Assembly: GCA_030562195.1 (NCBI GenBank) | Contig: JAUJPP010000005.1 | Location: forward strand, 14,380,826 to 14,444,825 | DNA from: Nipponacmea schrenckii | Lineage: Eukaryota > Mollusca > Gastropoda > Lottiidae | Direction of reading: 5' to 3' | Length of the DNA stretch: 64,000 nucleotides | Shown: in pieces, positions 15,501 through 30,500 of the stretch | How positions within the stretch are numbered: position 1 is the stretch's first letter | Layout of the letters: each line of letters starts with the position of its first letter | Position numbers and translations under genes: made by a program | Notes under the pieces: generated by a model | Told to the model about the DNA's origin: nothing | The model's input: only the letters and a program-made list of their open reading frames with translations | The model's database searches: none

Positions 15501-18500
15501 GGAAGAATTAGGGTTAATATTCGTGATAATTATTTCTGTGTCTTTCAGCGATCCACCAGTTGTAGCGATAATCACTTCATTAGGTTTAGTTGAACGCCGA
15601 ATATTTCCCGGGAAAGGTGCTACAAGCTAAAAAGACAAAATGCAACATTTAGAGTCATGGCAATTCATTAATTTAAAGAAAAGAGAATCAATTATCATGC
15701 ATACATCTTTCCTAACTTGCATTAACCTAGATCGTTTTATACCCCACCCCGAGTAGAATGGCAAAATTCTAAAATATATGCATATATGTAATTGTTTTAT
15801 TAAGAGATTTTCACATGAGCATCGTCCTAAACTGACCTTGGAACCTCTTGAAGCTACAACATCAACTCCATCGATTTCATATTCAGCAACACCACTTTTC
15901 TTGAGTTCAGATACATAAAAACCTGACCCATCACATCCTCCGCCTTTAGTTCGATATTTCCTTGGGAAATCTTTGTGACATTTGGGCCCAAATACTCGAT
16001 CAATCAGAGATCTAGCTGTGCGATATCTGAAAGATTCAATACATGAAAAATGAGATAAAACTTTATCTCAGGAAGAATCAATTTTGCTGATGGTTAACAT
16101 TCGAGAATACAAGCAAACAGATTGGATGCCCTGAGCTTACATGTAACCAAGAGTTGTCACATTTGAGTTATGTTTGATGGTTTCGTGGATTATGCTGGGT
16201 TATGTTCGTGTACATTAAAGAATCACGATGGAAATTACTGACGACATTTCACTCACCCTTCTTTCAATGTATTGTAGGATGTTTTTATAGTGTCTACCAA
16301 TTTGAAAACACCCATGAATCTTTCAAAGAATTCCCCACCAAGGTTTCTGATACTCTCAAATGGTTCCAGAAGATCATCCATAATAGACTTTAGTTCATCT
16401 ATCACCTCTTGTCTCAGTTGAGCCTGAAGATTAATCATGGATTAAAGTAGACTAAACGAACCTACGTAACATATGATTTCGACCTCTGTAAGTCAGCATT
16501 TAATTCGTCGCTCCTATTCATTATTGGTGCTTGCAATTATATTCGCTTATTTATGGATGCGAATGGCATCATATAGGTTGTCATGTCACTACAAATCTCA
16601 AGACAAGTGTTAAAGTCGTTGTCATTAAATCATTTAAAAGTCAAAGTATTTCAGTACCTACCATAGAGTATTTGCCATTGGTTAGTTCGGCGACTGGGTC
16701 TTTGCCAACAAATTGTTGTCGTATCCAATTTTTACTTCCGGTGGTCATGTCAGTTTTTACTTGCAGAGCCAAATCTTTTATTTCCTGGTATTGTCCCTTT
16801 AAATCAAACCAATAAGGTTTCTCCTCTGCAAAATAAGAATGGTTTTATAAATATGCCATTTTGAACCCGTTTCAACAAGAATTATGCGTTCGACACTCTC
16901 CTTTATCATATATTATTTTATATATTGTGTGCATAGACATGTATGACGTATTGAAATGATGTACATTTTCTCAGGTAAATCAATTTGTTGAAAGGTTAAG
17001 AGAGTAATAGTTTCTGTAAGTGAAAACTTTGTCGCTTTGAACTTCCTTCACGATTAGCAGACTGAATGGTGAATGTTTACATGTGATCATCACTTACTTT
17101 TAAGAAAGAAACACGCGTCTTTTGTTTTGTTGACGGCATCAATCAGGTTCTTCACTTCAAGGCCAACACTAGAAATAATAATGACGATTTGCGTGCACTA
17201 CAAACTTTAATTTTAAAGGCATGCAAACTTTCTTACTTGGAATTTAAAGTCACAGTACATCATGCCACTTGGACCATTTTTTTTAAGTGAAACCACAAAT
17301 GAAACTATAATTATTTACAACGAAAGTCAATTAGTTGTAAGTCATATTAAAAAAAAAGACTTACTTGAGAACGTTTCCACCAACAGTTGAAATTGCCTTC
17401 TTTGGGTCACTGTTAAAATCTTTGAAAGCGTCAATAATAGCCTTAATCGAAGTGTAAATCTGTTTTCCTGCTCTTGGAATAACAATCGTAACAGTTTCAA
17501 GCAATCTCTGTAAATAGATCAATATGAATGGACATTTGTGCATATTGGCAATCTGTATTGTGTCAAGTGCCATAATATACCACATTATAAGAAAAAATTA
17601 TTATTCCAAAAGACCAAGCACTAAAAGATTTTGCCATGACATGAAATTTGTGTTGTGAAAATTTTTATTTAAAATCGAAAACTTACATTATAAAATCCCA
17701 TTACATCTTTTCTAACGTCGTTATAAATTGTAACAACTTTCGTCACCAGCTTACGGATTGATCTGATAAAGGGCGGTAACTCGTTTTCATCTATTTCTCC
17801 CAACCTCTTCATAATTTCTATAGCTCTTTTTCCTAGCTTAACCACCTAATAAAAGAGGAAACATGTATGCCTTAATCAAATACATAGTAATAACTGACTC
17901 TAAGAGCCATTATGTACCCTTTACTGGATCATTAGTGGTCAGATCAGATTTAGCTGCGACTGTAAAGAGATTAACAAGTGCATTCATTTGTACATTGCAG
18001 ATAAAGTATCAGAAAATTAAAAATCAGGAGCTATTTGAAATTGTATCAAAACACATTTCTGAAAAAATTACCTTTTCGGGTAGTTGTTCCAAGGCTTGTT
18101 TAAATTCATCCAGGATTTGACCGATGGTGATATCACCCCGGATAATCTTTTTAAATAAATCTATTCCCTTCTTAATCTCGCCAACAACATCATTTTTGAT
18201 TTTATCATACAGCTTAACGAGTTCTTTAAGATTGTCAATACCAAATTCCTAGAAACATAACAGTTAGATATGCATTAAGAGGCCGTGCTACACCATAGCT
18301 TCTTATATTAAAAGGTCTTGCACCATACATGCAGACCCTAGTTGAAATATACCTGTACATTAAACCTTATCTCTCTTCCCCGAAATTCAAATTTGTTAAT
18401 TGAATATTTCTATAAAGTACCTGTAGTAAATTGAGATTGTACTCAGCGCTTCCCTTGAAACAAACTCGAGCTAGAAAGAAATCCAGATTTGTTCCCACGA

Positions 18501-21500
18501 CTCCCAGATGGACTCTGGCATAAGCTTCATCATGTACGTCTACGATAGCATGACCACTCAGAGCAGCTAAAAATAGAAAAAATACATTCATACGTTCATG
18601 TTGTAAAAATATCTACAATCTCAATCTTCTCAGTCGCAGTAAGTTGTGAACCTCTGCATGTGTAAAGTTGATAGGAAAATGATTGTCACCCTACGCGTTC
18701 CCCAAACGACCTTTTTGCAAGGAAATACTGAAACAGTGTTACATTAATAGACGCTAAAGTTTCCTTGTGCTAAGATCTTTTCGATTTGCAAGACCAATAA
18801 TTGCTTATTTGCGATGCAGGTTACATTGTTAAAAATGTCACTATTGCAAATATTTGTACTTACAGATCTTCAAATCTAGCAAATTTTTTATCAACACTCC
18901 AAAAGACGCACCAATCTTGGTCGAACCCAACATTTTCTTATAATCTACAGACGGTGATTGCAGAAGGAACGCAAAGCCTTCGTCAAGAAAACTACGCTTG
19001 TGTCGAGAATGGATAGAAGCATCTTGCGAGTCCAGGTCCCATGGATTGAAATAGATTGAGGATTCATTATACGAACTGTAACAAACAAAAAATGGAACCA
19101 CCGAAATTGTTTAAGAGCTTTTGAATAAATTGAAATAAGAAGCAATTTTGTTTATTATTTCATTTCCGAACTGTTGATATAGGTCAAGTTTAGATAATTG
19201 TTGTCTTGGGGTAGGAAATACTAATATAGGCTGTAACTCCTAAACGAAATGGATTAAGTATCTATATAATGTATATAATTATGTACATATATATGATTGA
19301 TTCTAGAATATAAATATAGCTGTGGCATAGTAAGTGGTCTATAGTGTGATTAAACATTATTGTTACCTATTTCTAGCTACAGTAGGGGTGTATGGTGTCA
19401 GGTGTTTAGCTCTAGGGTGAGCTTGGTATTGAAGCAAAGCCTCGTATCTCACTGTATCATCAACATCATATTTAGCTGTATTCAACATCAAATTAGCAGC
19501 CTGAAATTAATTCGAAAACAGAATGTAATAATCGCAGCTTAAATTTTATTGTTTCTAATCTGTTTTCAATTTTAACAATATCAACAATATTTTCAAGACA
19601 CTGTGGATGCAGAAGGGAAATTTCCTTATGTGATCCTTACCATAGATAGTTCGAAGTAGCACTTTAAAGGGATTGGAAAGAGGTTTTCTACAAATTGTAT
19701 GGGTCACTGTTGCATCAATTTGTACCATTACAATTTTCAGTCATTGTTTTGAAATATTGATAGAAATCAAAATTTTGCGAGTGCATTTACGAAAAATTGA
19801 ATTTTTAAAAAACTATTCATTTTATAAAAAAAAGCCAACGTAAAGTTATAGAGGACATCGTAAGCTTTAGCTGAAGCCAAAGTTTGTAAAAATCGGATAA
19901 ATTGTAAGCGAGATATGCTTTTGGAAAAATGGCATTTTTTTTCAACATTTTGCAAACACATGTAAACCTTACGTAATTAACGATCATGTTGTTAAAAGAT
20001 TGTCTTTCATGCTGTAGAAATCTTTAAGCACCTTTTATGCATCGATATGCACCGATATCCACACAATTGGAGTGCTAAAACAATGGATAAGCACATGTCA
20101 AAACACCCCTACCCACCAATCATAAAATTTTCTTTGTTTACATGTGACGTAATGATTTATGGGACATCACGTGACTTCTGGATTCCCCCGATACACAAAC
20201 TCTTACTTCGCGTGCCGATATTAACAATAACTGACGGGCAAACGTAGAGAATGTTTATTTAGCCGATGACGTTGTAATCACAAATGTCAACTGACAACGT
20301 AATTTGTACGTCTACATTGAGGAATACCCCGTTTTGTTCTATAAATAGATTATCTTCACGGACGGATATCAGACGAACTACTGAAGCGATTGAGCTAAAA
20401 TTTTTACTAGATGAGTTTCTTTTAATGCCAAATAGAATGGATATAAACTTAATACGTTTCTTGATTGAAATACACTTCGAACGATAAGGTTGTCAACCCC
20501 CTTAAGTATCTATATAATGTATATAATTATGTACATATATATGATTGATTCTAGAATATAAATATAGCTGTGGCATAGTAAGAGGTCTATAGAGGTGATT
20601 AAACATTATTGTTACCTATTTCTAGCTACAGTAGGGGTGTATGGTGTCAGGTGTTTAGCTCTAGGGTGAGCTTGGTATTGAAGCAAAGCCTCGTATCTCA
20701 CTGTATCATCAACATCATATTTAGCTGTATTCAACATCAAATTAGCAGCCTGAAATTAATTCGAAAACAGAATGTAATAATCGCAGCTTAAATTTTATTT
20801 GTTTCTAATCTGTTTTCAATTTTAACGAATATCAACAATATTTTCAAGACACTGTGGATGCAGAAGAGAAATTTCCTTATGTGATCCTTACCATAGATAG
20901 TTCGAAGTAGCACTTTAAAGGGATTGGAAAGAGGTTTTCTACAAATTGTATGGGTCACTGCTTGCATCAATTTGTACCATTACAATTTTCAGTCAGGAAT
21001 CTGTGGCTCTTGAAATTCTACTAAAACTAAGTCTTCGGTTCGTTCGGTGAAGTATTTTGTGATTAGAGTGTCCTTTCGAATAATTGAAATTGATGTTATC
21101 ATACACATACACATTTCGGAAAACCTCTTAACAATCTCTTTAGATCATAATGTCATTTATACTTTGATAACGCATGCAGTGTAAAAGAGAATAAACTTAC
21201 ATGATCATGATGATAACCTCTCAGAGCTGTAATACCAGCACGCTTTACCCATTGACAATTGGTCGAGTTGATATGAGATACGATATATTCATAAGATTGA
21301 TCTAATCTTGCATTACCAAGAGCTCCAAGTAAATTGACTTTCAATGTATCTTCATCCAATATCTGTTCCGCTTTCATAATGGATCTTTTCTGACGATACA
21401 TGTGGGGATCTGAAATAGCAAGCAGATATGATATACAGTTTACTTAAGGGGTAAAAATTCAGGGTCAAAGATTAAACATATTGTTATATAAAACTGTCAG

Positions 21501-24500
21501 CTAATTGTTTTGTCTGTTCTTCTTTGATGTTACAACGAACCAAGCTTTCTTTACAAAGCATCCAATATAATTTTCTTTTGAATAAAAATGTTACTATCAT
21601 TTATTATTGGAGGAATATAATATCGTATACTATATAATACCATATATGCGAATAATAAATCCATTACATTTGTTATTCCACGCTGTCAAGGGCAAAACAA
21701 CATTTCAAACGTAACTATATGAGGTAAGCATATTTGATGGATTTACCATACAGGTTGAAAACGATTTGAGCTGCATGTGTTATCTATACGTTTCTTATAA
21801 AAATAGAACATTCGTACACATACCATGATAGCCAATCATTTTCTCTATTTTAGAAATGGCATCGGAAGCTTCTTGTGATCGACCAGATTGGTGAAGTTTT
21901 CGGGAAACAGATCCAATGGTAAGTAGAATTCGATGGTAAACATCTCCTTTATGTAGAACAGACGGTGATTTACTTTTTTCAAAAGCCAGCTCAAATAATC
22001 GTGTTAAAAGTTTCTGAAAGCATAGAACATGTTTATTTATCTATCTTTAGACGACAATGAAGCCAAATTCCGTCCCTTCACTTACTATTCAAAGAAAAGC
22101 AACTGGTACATAGATCGATGAAGAAGTTCCTTGTACACATTCCCTCACTAATTTCTAAAAGTCTAATTGATTCTCATCATTGAAAAAATCATCTACATTG
22201 AATTATGATGTAATATAGTTTAGCCTACCTGACTGGGAACTTTGTCGCTGGATATAATGTGGACCATCAATCTCATAATTAATTTAGCGTCAGGTTTATT
22301 TGCATTTAAAACCTTATCAGTTACAATATCGTGAGCCCGTTCTGTATCTGTTCCCATGGCAGCATCTAGAATGTGGTTTCTGTCTTTATCGTTCCTTCTT
22401 GATCTGAAGAAATTAAAAAAAAAACTCAAATACTGTCTATATATATCTATATATTGCAAAACGAAACACGAAATCCAAAATAGCAGTACATTGATAGAAG
22501 CAAATGAAAAAAAGATAAAAATGCTGGTTGACAAGGAACTTGTGAATGCTGCATTTATTATGGACATATTACAGTGTATTTAACGATTGTTTCAAATCAG
22601 ATAAGTCTGTTCTCATTCTAAATACAACCAAACTAATTTTTATTTTAATTCATCTAAAACTATGGCACAATTTGTTATCATTCAGAGAAAATCATAGTAA
22701 AACTTACAACGGATTTAAAGACAGGTAATGTGATACAAGCTTATTAAAATTATCATCATCCAATAGATTTAGACATGTCATTACACGATGGAAGCAGTTG
22801 GTCATCTCTTGGGTGGCTGAAACAACAAAATATAATTTTGATAATTCTAAAACACACCCTATGGTCATGGTTTGTTCGAGATCAGTTCAGCTTTGCTAAA
22901 AAATATGGAAGGTTACTTTATTGTAGTATACGGATTTTGACATGGTTTTATTAAGAAAGTATGGCGAATGTGAATGTGGTTTAGACACGATGAAGTTAAT
23001 CATTCTAATCAACCATTTTAGAGGTCAACACAAAGAACGTAAACGGCAGTACAATTAAACCAGTTTCTCACCAGACTCATCTGGTTGATTTCTCATAATG
23101 GTTAAATTGGCACGGATTTGTTCAAGGATCTTCTCAGGTTCGTGACTACGTATTGGTTGGACTTTAACCTGAAATAAAATTTAAAAAAAAACATGTTTTA
23201 CAAAATAAAATAGTTGGAGTGGAAGTCCCAACAATAAATGTTCAGGAAAATTCAAAATACAGTAAAGAATACTTAAATAAACATGTTGTAAATGAACTAA
23301 GACTTACATTTTTAATATGTATGCTATCTTGTACCGTCTTCACTGAGCTTCGCGATGGTATATCAGAAATTTTATGTTGTGATAGAAATTCTAATTTTCC
23401 ATTACCCATAGCTTTCATCTCGGGATATTCTGCAATATAAAAAAATTCATGCATAAAACAACAGTGATATTTGAAAATTTCGATGACTTGAGGTCTGCTA
23501 CACTTTATATCTCAAGGTGTATCAAAAGCTTTGGCGTATTTCCTTTTCTGCTTTCGAGAGCACTGACATGCTAAATATGTAGTATATGCACAACAATTCG
23601 ACATATCTAGAAACGCCCAGAAATACGAGGGCGTTTCATGTATGAACAGACTAATATGGGTTAAAATACTACCGATATTTGAGAAATCATTTGAAGGTTT
23701 CGTAGGTCGTTGGCCTTCAAATGGTTCGTAGCCTGGAACTGTTTGTTTCATAGCGGAGAATTGTTCGTCTACATGTACAGTATGTATGGTACCCAGTTCG
23801 GAGTTAAAATATAAGGTCTGGAAATAAAAACAAGTACTTTAAAGTATGAAGGTTATCCAAAACAGAAAAATAATATAGAGTTTGAAAATAGACAGAACAT
23901 GCATTGATATTTTTTATCCGAGAATTAGCCTCCTGAAATATATAAATGCCTTTTGAAATAACAAAATGCCTTTTAAAATAACAAAATGCCTTTAGAAATA
24001 ACAAAATGCCTTTAGAAATACCTAAATGGCTTTCGAAATACCTAAATGCCTCTTAAAATAACTAAATGTCTTTTGAAATAACTAAATGTCAAATATGTGA
24101 AATGCCTTACGAAATAACTAAACAAGAACCAAACAGCTTACCTTAGTATACTGAGATTTAGCATGAGCCAATGGATGTTCGTCCTTTGTCTTGGTAAATT
24201 TCTTTCCATCGGAATGACTCTCGACGTTATATGTGGCATTGTGCTGACCTAAATGACAACATGAATTACAAGTTATAACAAATTAATAGAAACAAATATA
24301 CGGAAAATTGCTATCCCGAGGCTCCAAGATCCCTTTTGCCCAAATATTTTGCGGCCATAGATAATATGTATTGATTATCATGTCCAAGTATAAGGCATGG
24401 ATTACATCGTTTGCCTGGTATAAGATTTTGATTGTGGCCAAGTGTTAGTATGTACAGTGTTGTTGTGATGTCTGATGTTATCAAAGTGCTTGTCTATAGC

Positions 24501-27500
24501 CGAATGCATAATAATGTGTTCTTTATTTGGGGAAATGGGGATAAATTCTAATCTATAAACAGAAACCTTCTATATTCCAATAAATCCATAAATAAATAAT
24601 AACTAAATTCAGACTCCCATTTAGAGCACTTTGAAATATTTTTCAATAATAACGAAATTTAAAGGATATATCGCCTTAAATGAGATTCTGTCCAACTGAT
24701 GATTATAATATACTCTTATGGACTAACTTTTAAGAATTTTATGTCCATTTTAAGGGGTAATGTTTTTAGACCGTATACCAAATGGAACGGTGATTTTAAA
24801 TGAAGCAGAGAAAATGACGTACCCTCATGACCAACTTCCTGTACGTGATACTTCCAACCTTCAGGTGTCTTCTCCATCAAATTCTGTTTTAATAGTAAAA
24901 CAAATGATACAACTACATATTTATTCCTATCCTTTTATAATCAGATGTAATAACGTATGACTTTGATTGCTAGTGGTCTGTGACAGGGTCGGGGTCCTAG
25001 GAAATGTGCCATTTTTTGGTTCATTCAGTTAAACGTTTGCTCGCTAGCCTAGGGGTTCAGGGTTCGATCCAGGTAAAGTTCGAGGTTAACTTTCGGATTT
25101 TTACACCCGGTTCCCCTTGAATGGAAAAAGTGTATACTCATCTGGATGGGACAATAAAATGAGGATCAGTGTGCACGTGAAAAGTCCTGACAGTTGGAAA
25201 TCGCAAAAAGAATAAGCTTATGAGTAGGAACATTTTTCCATCGCATCGCACTTCCCTTCGTCTTTAGCCCATAAGGTACAGTGGAGTGGGATTTAAATTT
25301 CCATTCATTTTATTTCTTTATAGTTATAAAACCCTCAACCTCAGATATTTGTAAACTTACGAAAAAAACTATTTATTGATACCAATATTGCTATTCGATG
25401 TACAATCAGTTTTAGTATTCGACTCTTACCTCATCTTCATGGTGTAGTTTTCCGGCAAACATGGCTGCCATTCCTTTCTTGATTGCAACAATTTCATCCT
25501 CTTCATTTTTATCATAAAAAACATTTTGGATTTCTCCATGTTCATTGATGACAAACGAAAACCTGAAATTTAGGACGTAATCGTGTCTGATGGTTATTAC
25601 AATCTATGGTACCAAATATGGAATTGATATCAGCAGTAGACAAACATAAACTAGTATGAGGACCAATGCAGAAATTTTCATTACCAGATTTGGTGAAGGA
25701 CAATTTTGGTGAAGGACAATTTTGACATGGGCCTAAATGGCGTCGAATATTAGACATGTATTCATTGATGACTTGGGCTGATTAAATTGCCTTGGAATGT
25801 AAAATTTCTTCTCACAAATATTGCACTTTGTATAAACCAAAAAAAGTTAAGTTGTTTCAGAAAATATATATATGTTTTCTTCTTATCACTTTCGGATAAA
25901 TCCGGTAAGTCTACAAATACAAAAACTGTTTAAACCGAGGATATTACGAAAAATTATTATTGATAATAGGTTAGACTGATGACTAGTTATATAGTACTTT
26001 TTCTTTTATTGTCAGATTTTTCTTCTGGGGATTAAACGAACTATCATAATTGATTAAAAGACTATAGACACGACTATAATGAATCTATTTATAGTACTGT
26101 CTTACATTTTCTCTATAATCAATGTTTGTTTTTATGAATCGTAGATCGGGATAAAGGGGTATTTATGGCTATGTTCCTGCGTTTCACAGAGAAGTATAGA
26201 GAGAAGAGTAATATTACGTTATTAAATGTTAATGCCTGACTCAAAATTACCAGTCACGTTTATAAAACTTTTGTGTAATTTATAAAATCATCCAGGTGTG
26301 AAACGCGATAAAAAAAAACATGAATATAGAACATAGCTTTCAAATTTGAGGGTTAAGGTTGGTGATGCTATTTTGCCATCCAGACCCGCGGCACTTAACA
26401 AAGTATGCAGGTTTATATCAATATTTTATACATTTTTATTTATTTTGTCTTACCATTTGTTGAAATCTAGATCATGGCCGACCGTATCTGGAAAAATAAA
26501 ATAAATGGCCCTTAAGTACATTGACAGTGATATATAATTGGGTGATGTTCTGTTGATCTCGAACTTTTCCTTCAAAAACATCACATAATACCAAACAATC
26601 TATTAATAACAGTTTGAATCTGACCGGAAGGTTAACTCGTTGTTCCGTAGAAGAAAAACCTTTGAAAAATACGGTCTATGCCAACAAAATAAAATATACG
26701 AATGGGCATGAGTTACTTACGTGGACTGTTAGCACCACTAAAACTGAAAGTTCGAACTCGAAGGAAGATTTCTTGTCCATGAGTGGTATCACCAACATTT
26801 ATATATGACACCTGGAATTATAAAATATTGATCTAGTTATGTCGTAATCACAAACCGCCAAAAAAAAAAAAAAAAAAGGAACATTCTTTATGTTTAGCTT
26901 TGTTTGTGAATTTAATTAATGTTTTTTGATGATAGCCTTTTTTTACGCTATCAATATTATTATCTGTTTCCTCTTGACTTAAAGACCATGTTACAACCAA
27001 TCGTCTGTCACACTATAAAGGAATATTTCTTGCAACCAACAATAATACATAAAAATTGCTCTGTTACGATTCGGCTACACACACTTAAAAATGTACTGGG
27101 ACACCGCCGATAGATCAGGATACCTCGTTCAAATGCTATTAAAGTAATCAGCTTGTCTTTAAGACATCTCTGCCAACTATACCAACAATTCGATACTTTT
27201 GTAATTAAATTAACTAAAGATGTGTAACAGGGTTAGAAATGGTCCAAATTACTGCCAAGCAAGAATTACACTACTTAATGTGTCATATGGATAATATAAA
27301 ATGTCGATAAGAAAATTTTAATTTTGAGTTTAAAGTAAACAAAATTCTAGATTAAGGGCATTCCCGTTATACAGGTGTTTCGACCTAGAGGTAGTTTTAG
27401 TCTAGACAAGGTTGGTCGGTTTCACCCTGTGTGGCTTAAACACCCTGGTTTTAACCTGTTTAAACCAAACCATTTTATACATAAACTTACATAAACAGAC

Positions 27501-30500
27501 TTTTTTTTAGGTTTTCAACTGAGGCAAGTATCTTATCCAAGTTGACCGTTTTAAACCTAGAATTTATCGTGCAAAATCAGGCCAGGCTAAATTTTCCGTC
27601 ATAGAAAACATAAGATAAAATCGATCAAGGATCATGAAAGGGGTAATTAATAAAAGATGGTGGAAAACCTTGGTGTAATATATAGATACTTTCAAACCAA
27701 TTGAACTGAACTGCACGTTCCCTTATTACTGTTGCACCTTCACATACTGTCTAAGTAAGCATCATAGAATTGAAGACCATAGATCAATATTAATGCTTAC
27801 AAAATTTTTTGAAATATAAGCAAATTAAATTTCTCGGAAAAGTATTCTTACTAGATCGAAATAGAGATAATCTACTAAGTCGATGAGAATGAATTAAAAG
27901 TTTATGTCCTCGGGGGTTTATTGTGAAAAACATTGTCCTTTCCAAGAAATAGGTCGGAGAAACACGGATAAAAAACCATTGAAGTATTTAAGGATAGTCA
28001 CACCATGTCATTAATGTGTTGTATGTATATAATGAAAAGCATTCAGGATTTAGTCGACATTTCACACTTGAGTTCACATTAGTCATTGTTGTTATTAACT
28101 TGTTTACAATCTTAAAGGACGATGATCAGCTATTTTCAAAATGAAGCTTTTATTTTTTCTTTAAACATTAAAAACCCAACAATTTTCTATGTTACTGTCA
28201 TCGCTTTCGATTTTTCTTTATTGACTTGTCTATGCTATTGGAACGAAAAAGTTATTATAAACTTAAGTTATATTACGACTAGAAAATATATATTGCTTAT
28301 AGTGTCATTTTCTACTCACGGCCTTTAAAAAACTACAGCGTATTCTGTATGCACTGATAAACCCATTGAGAAAGGATTGACCAAATATTGTGACGAAGAC
28401 AATTGGTTCAGAAATAAAGATTTTCTTTAAAAAAAAAAAATAAATGACCTTATTCAATTCTATATTAAGTTGTTTTTTTTAACCATCATGTAACAAGCAC
28501 AACACAGAGGGATAGAAATATATATATTGAAATATGATTGAAACATGTCGGCTAATAAATGATATAGAAAGTAGAAGGGATCTGTTATTATATTCCTTTT
28601 GAAAACTTTATATATGGTGTGGCTTTCTATGAAACGAAAGGTAAAGAGGAGAAAAGGGGCCACAAAATTGTCATGCAGCCCCCTTCCCTTATTGAAGTAC
28701 TACTGGTGGTTGTATTTCCAGAAGGCCTACATATTGCTACATATTTTATTATTATTAGTATTTTATAATTTAAAACATCACTTTTCAAATAACCGACTTT
28801 ATATGTATTCAATATTTTCGATCTTGACATAAGACATTGATATAATTTCCAAAGTTTGGCAGGTTGAGGTTCATTACCGACTGAGAGATCAACTGTTCTA
28901 AGGTTGTTTACGCCCTCGAAAATGCGTCTTGATAATGTTGATAATATCACTTTGGTGGTGTTATCAAAACATAATATAACCGAACCATTATATCGGGCCA
29001 TTAAAATAGGGGTGGTAATAGGGAAGTTCGAAGAAGTACAGGGGTATTTGATACTAAACTACGAACGTTGTTAAGGTACACAATGTTTGGCTTTTACATA
29101 ACAATAACACCACACGAAACGGAAAATGGTTCTTACATGGAAATAGACACACGAAACTACATATACACCAAACCAGACTACGTATGGTTCTTACATGAAA
29201 ATCACCGTAGGTAGTTTACAACCATTTTGAATCGCTTCCTCGACTTAAGTTTAATTTCGATATAATATGTCAACAAAGTCTTCTAATCACAAAATAATAA
29301 TGGTTAAGAAATAGTTTTAATCTGATTTGAAGACTTTGCTAAATGATTTTTAAAACATCCCCTTATTCAGTCGAGGTAGAGATACAAATGGCTTTGAACT
29401 GTGTTACGTTCAGATCCTTAATAAATCGAATCGAAAGACAGTGTTCACAGTAATTTAAGACATTGCACGACTTCTCCGCATTCATCAACACAATGACAAG
29501 GTAAAAGGTGGATACTTTTATACTGGTATGTGACACCTATTGTACATATTTAATCAAAATTGCTTTTACTCTATCGTTTCTTTTCCATCCTATAATGTAA
29601 CGTGCAGATATGTTTTGAAATTCACCCGACCTAACCAACCTATATCAGTTACCAATTAGTTATACACAAAGGAATTTTTAAAATTTAAATTATTTTACGT
29701 TATGATATTCTACTGTGCAGTGTGGTTTTCTGCTAATAAGCATTCATTAACAAGGATATTATGATATAAGGATTTAAATAAAAAAAAAAAAAATCAACTT
29801 CCACTCTTAAAGGGACAGGTTCGCCATTAGTTTGATTAATCACCTTAGTCTCAAAAACGAGGGAAAAGAAAAGGAAACCCCTAGTTTGTGGTTATTGTGA
29901 AGGAATTCTGTGATTTTCGAGCATTCTAGTAGCTCGGAAGCTATTTACATATACGTATATTCAAAACCCGAAATCAGCCCTCTAAAATGGTGAATTTGCC
30001 CTTTTTAAAATAATGTTCAGCTCTTAAATAAGGCAACATAAAATATACTGTTGTACCCCACTCTAGGTTATTTATTACACTATTACAATGTATATGATAT
30101 AAAGACATGTTCGCTATCTAGTGGTATACATTCCGTAGTGTTTTCGTCAATGACTAATAGTACATTGTCACTTTCTTTCCCTTTTGTTGCTTTCACAAGT
30201 CTATTGTATCTTTAAGGAACTAATATAATTAGAATTCAAGTAAAAATTGTCTGTTAAAACTGAATTTTCAATACGACTTATGTTCTCAGTTCATACTTGA
30301 GGTAGTTGCTTTAATTTTTCCTCAGCCACTTATAAATGGAATTCATAGCATCATCACGATTTTGCCACAATTAGTGTATATACGTAACTACTTTCTTTTT
30401 ATATACATTTTAGTTCGTATAAATGTAATAATGTAATGAAAATTTTAAGATTGTATAACAAAATGAGTCTATTTTTTCATCAACGGACTGACATGGTGTT

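Noticed and set aside
28627..29001. 124-codon minus-strand frame in intron 1
   Set aside because: No recognisable motif, no splice-consistent borders that keep the LLTP frame; exon 1 joins exon 2 in phase without it.
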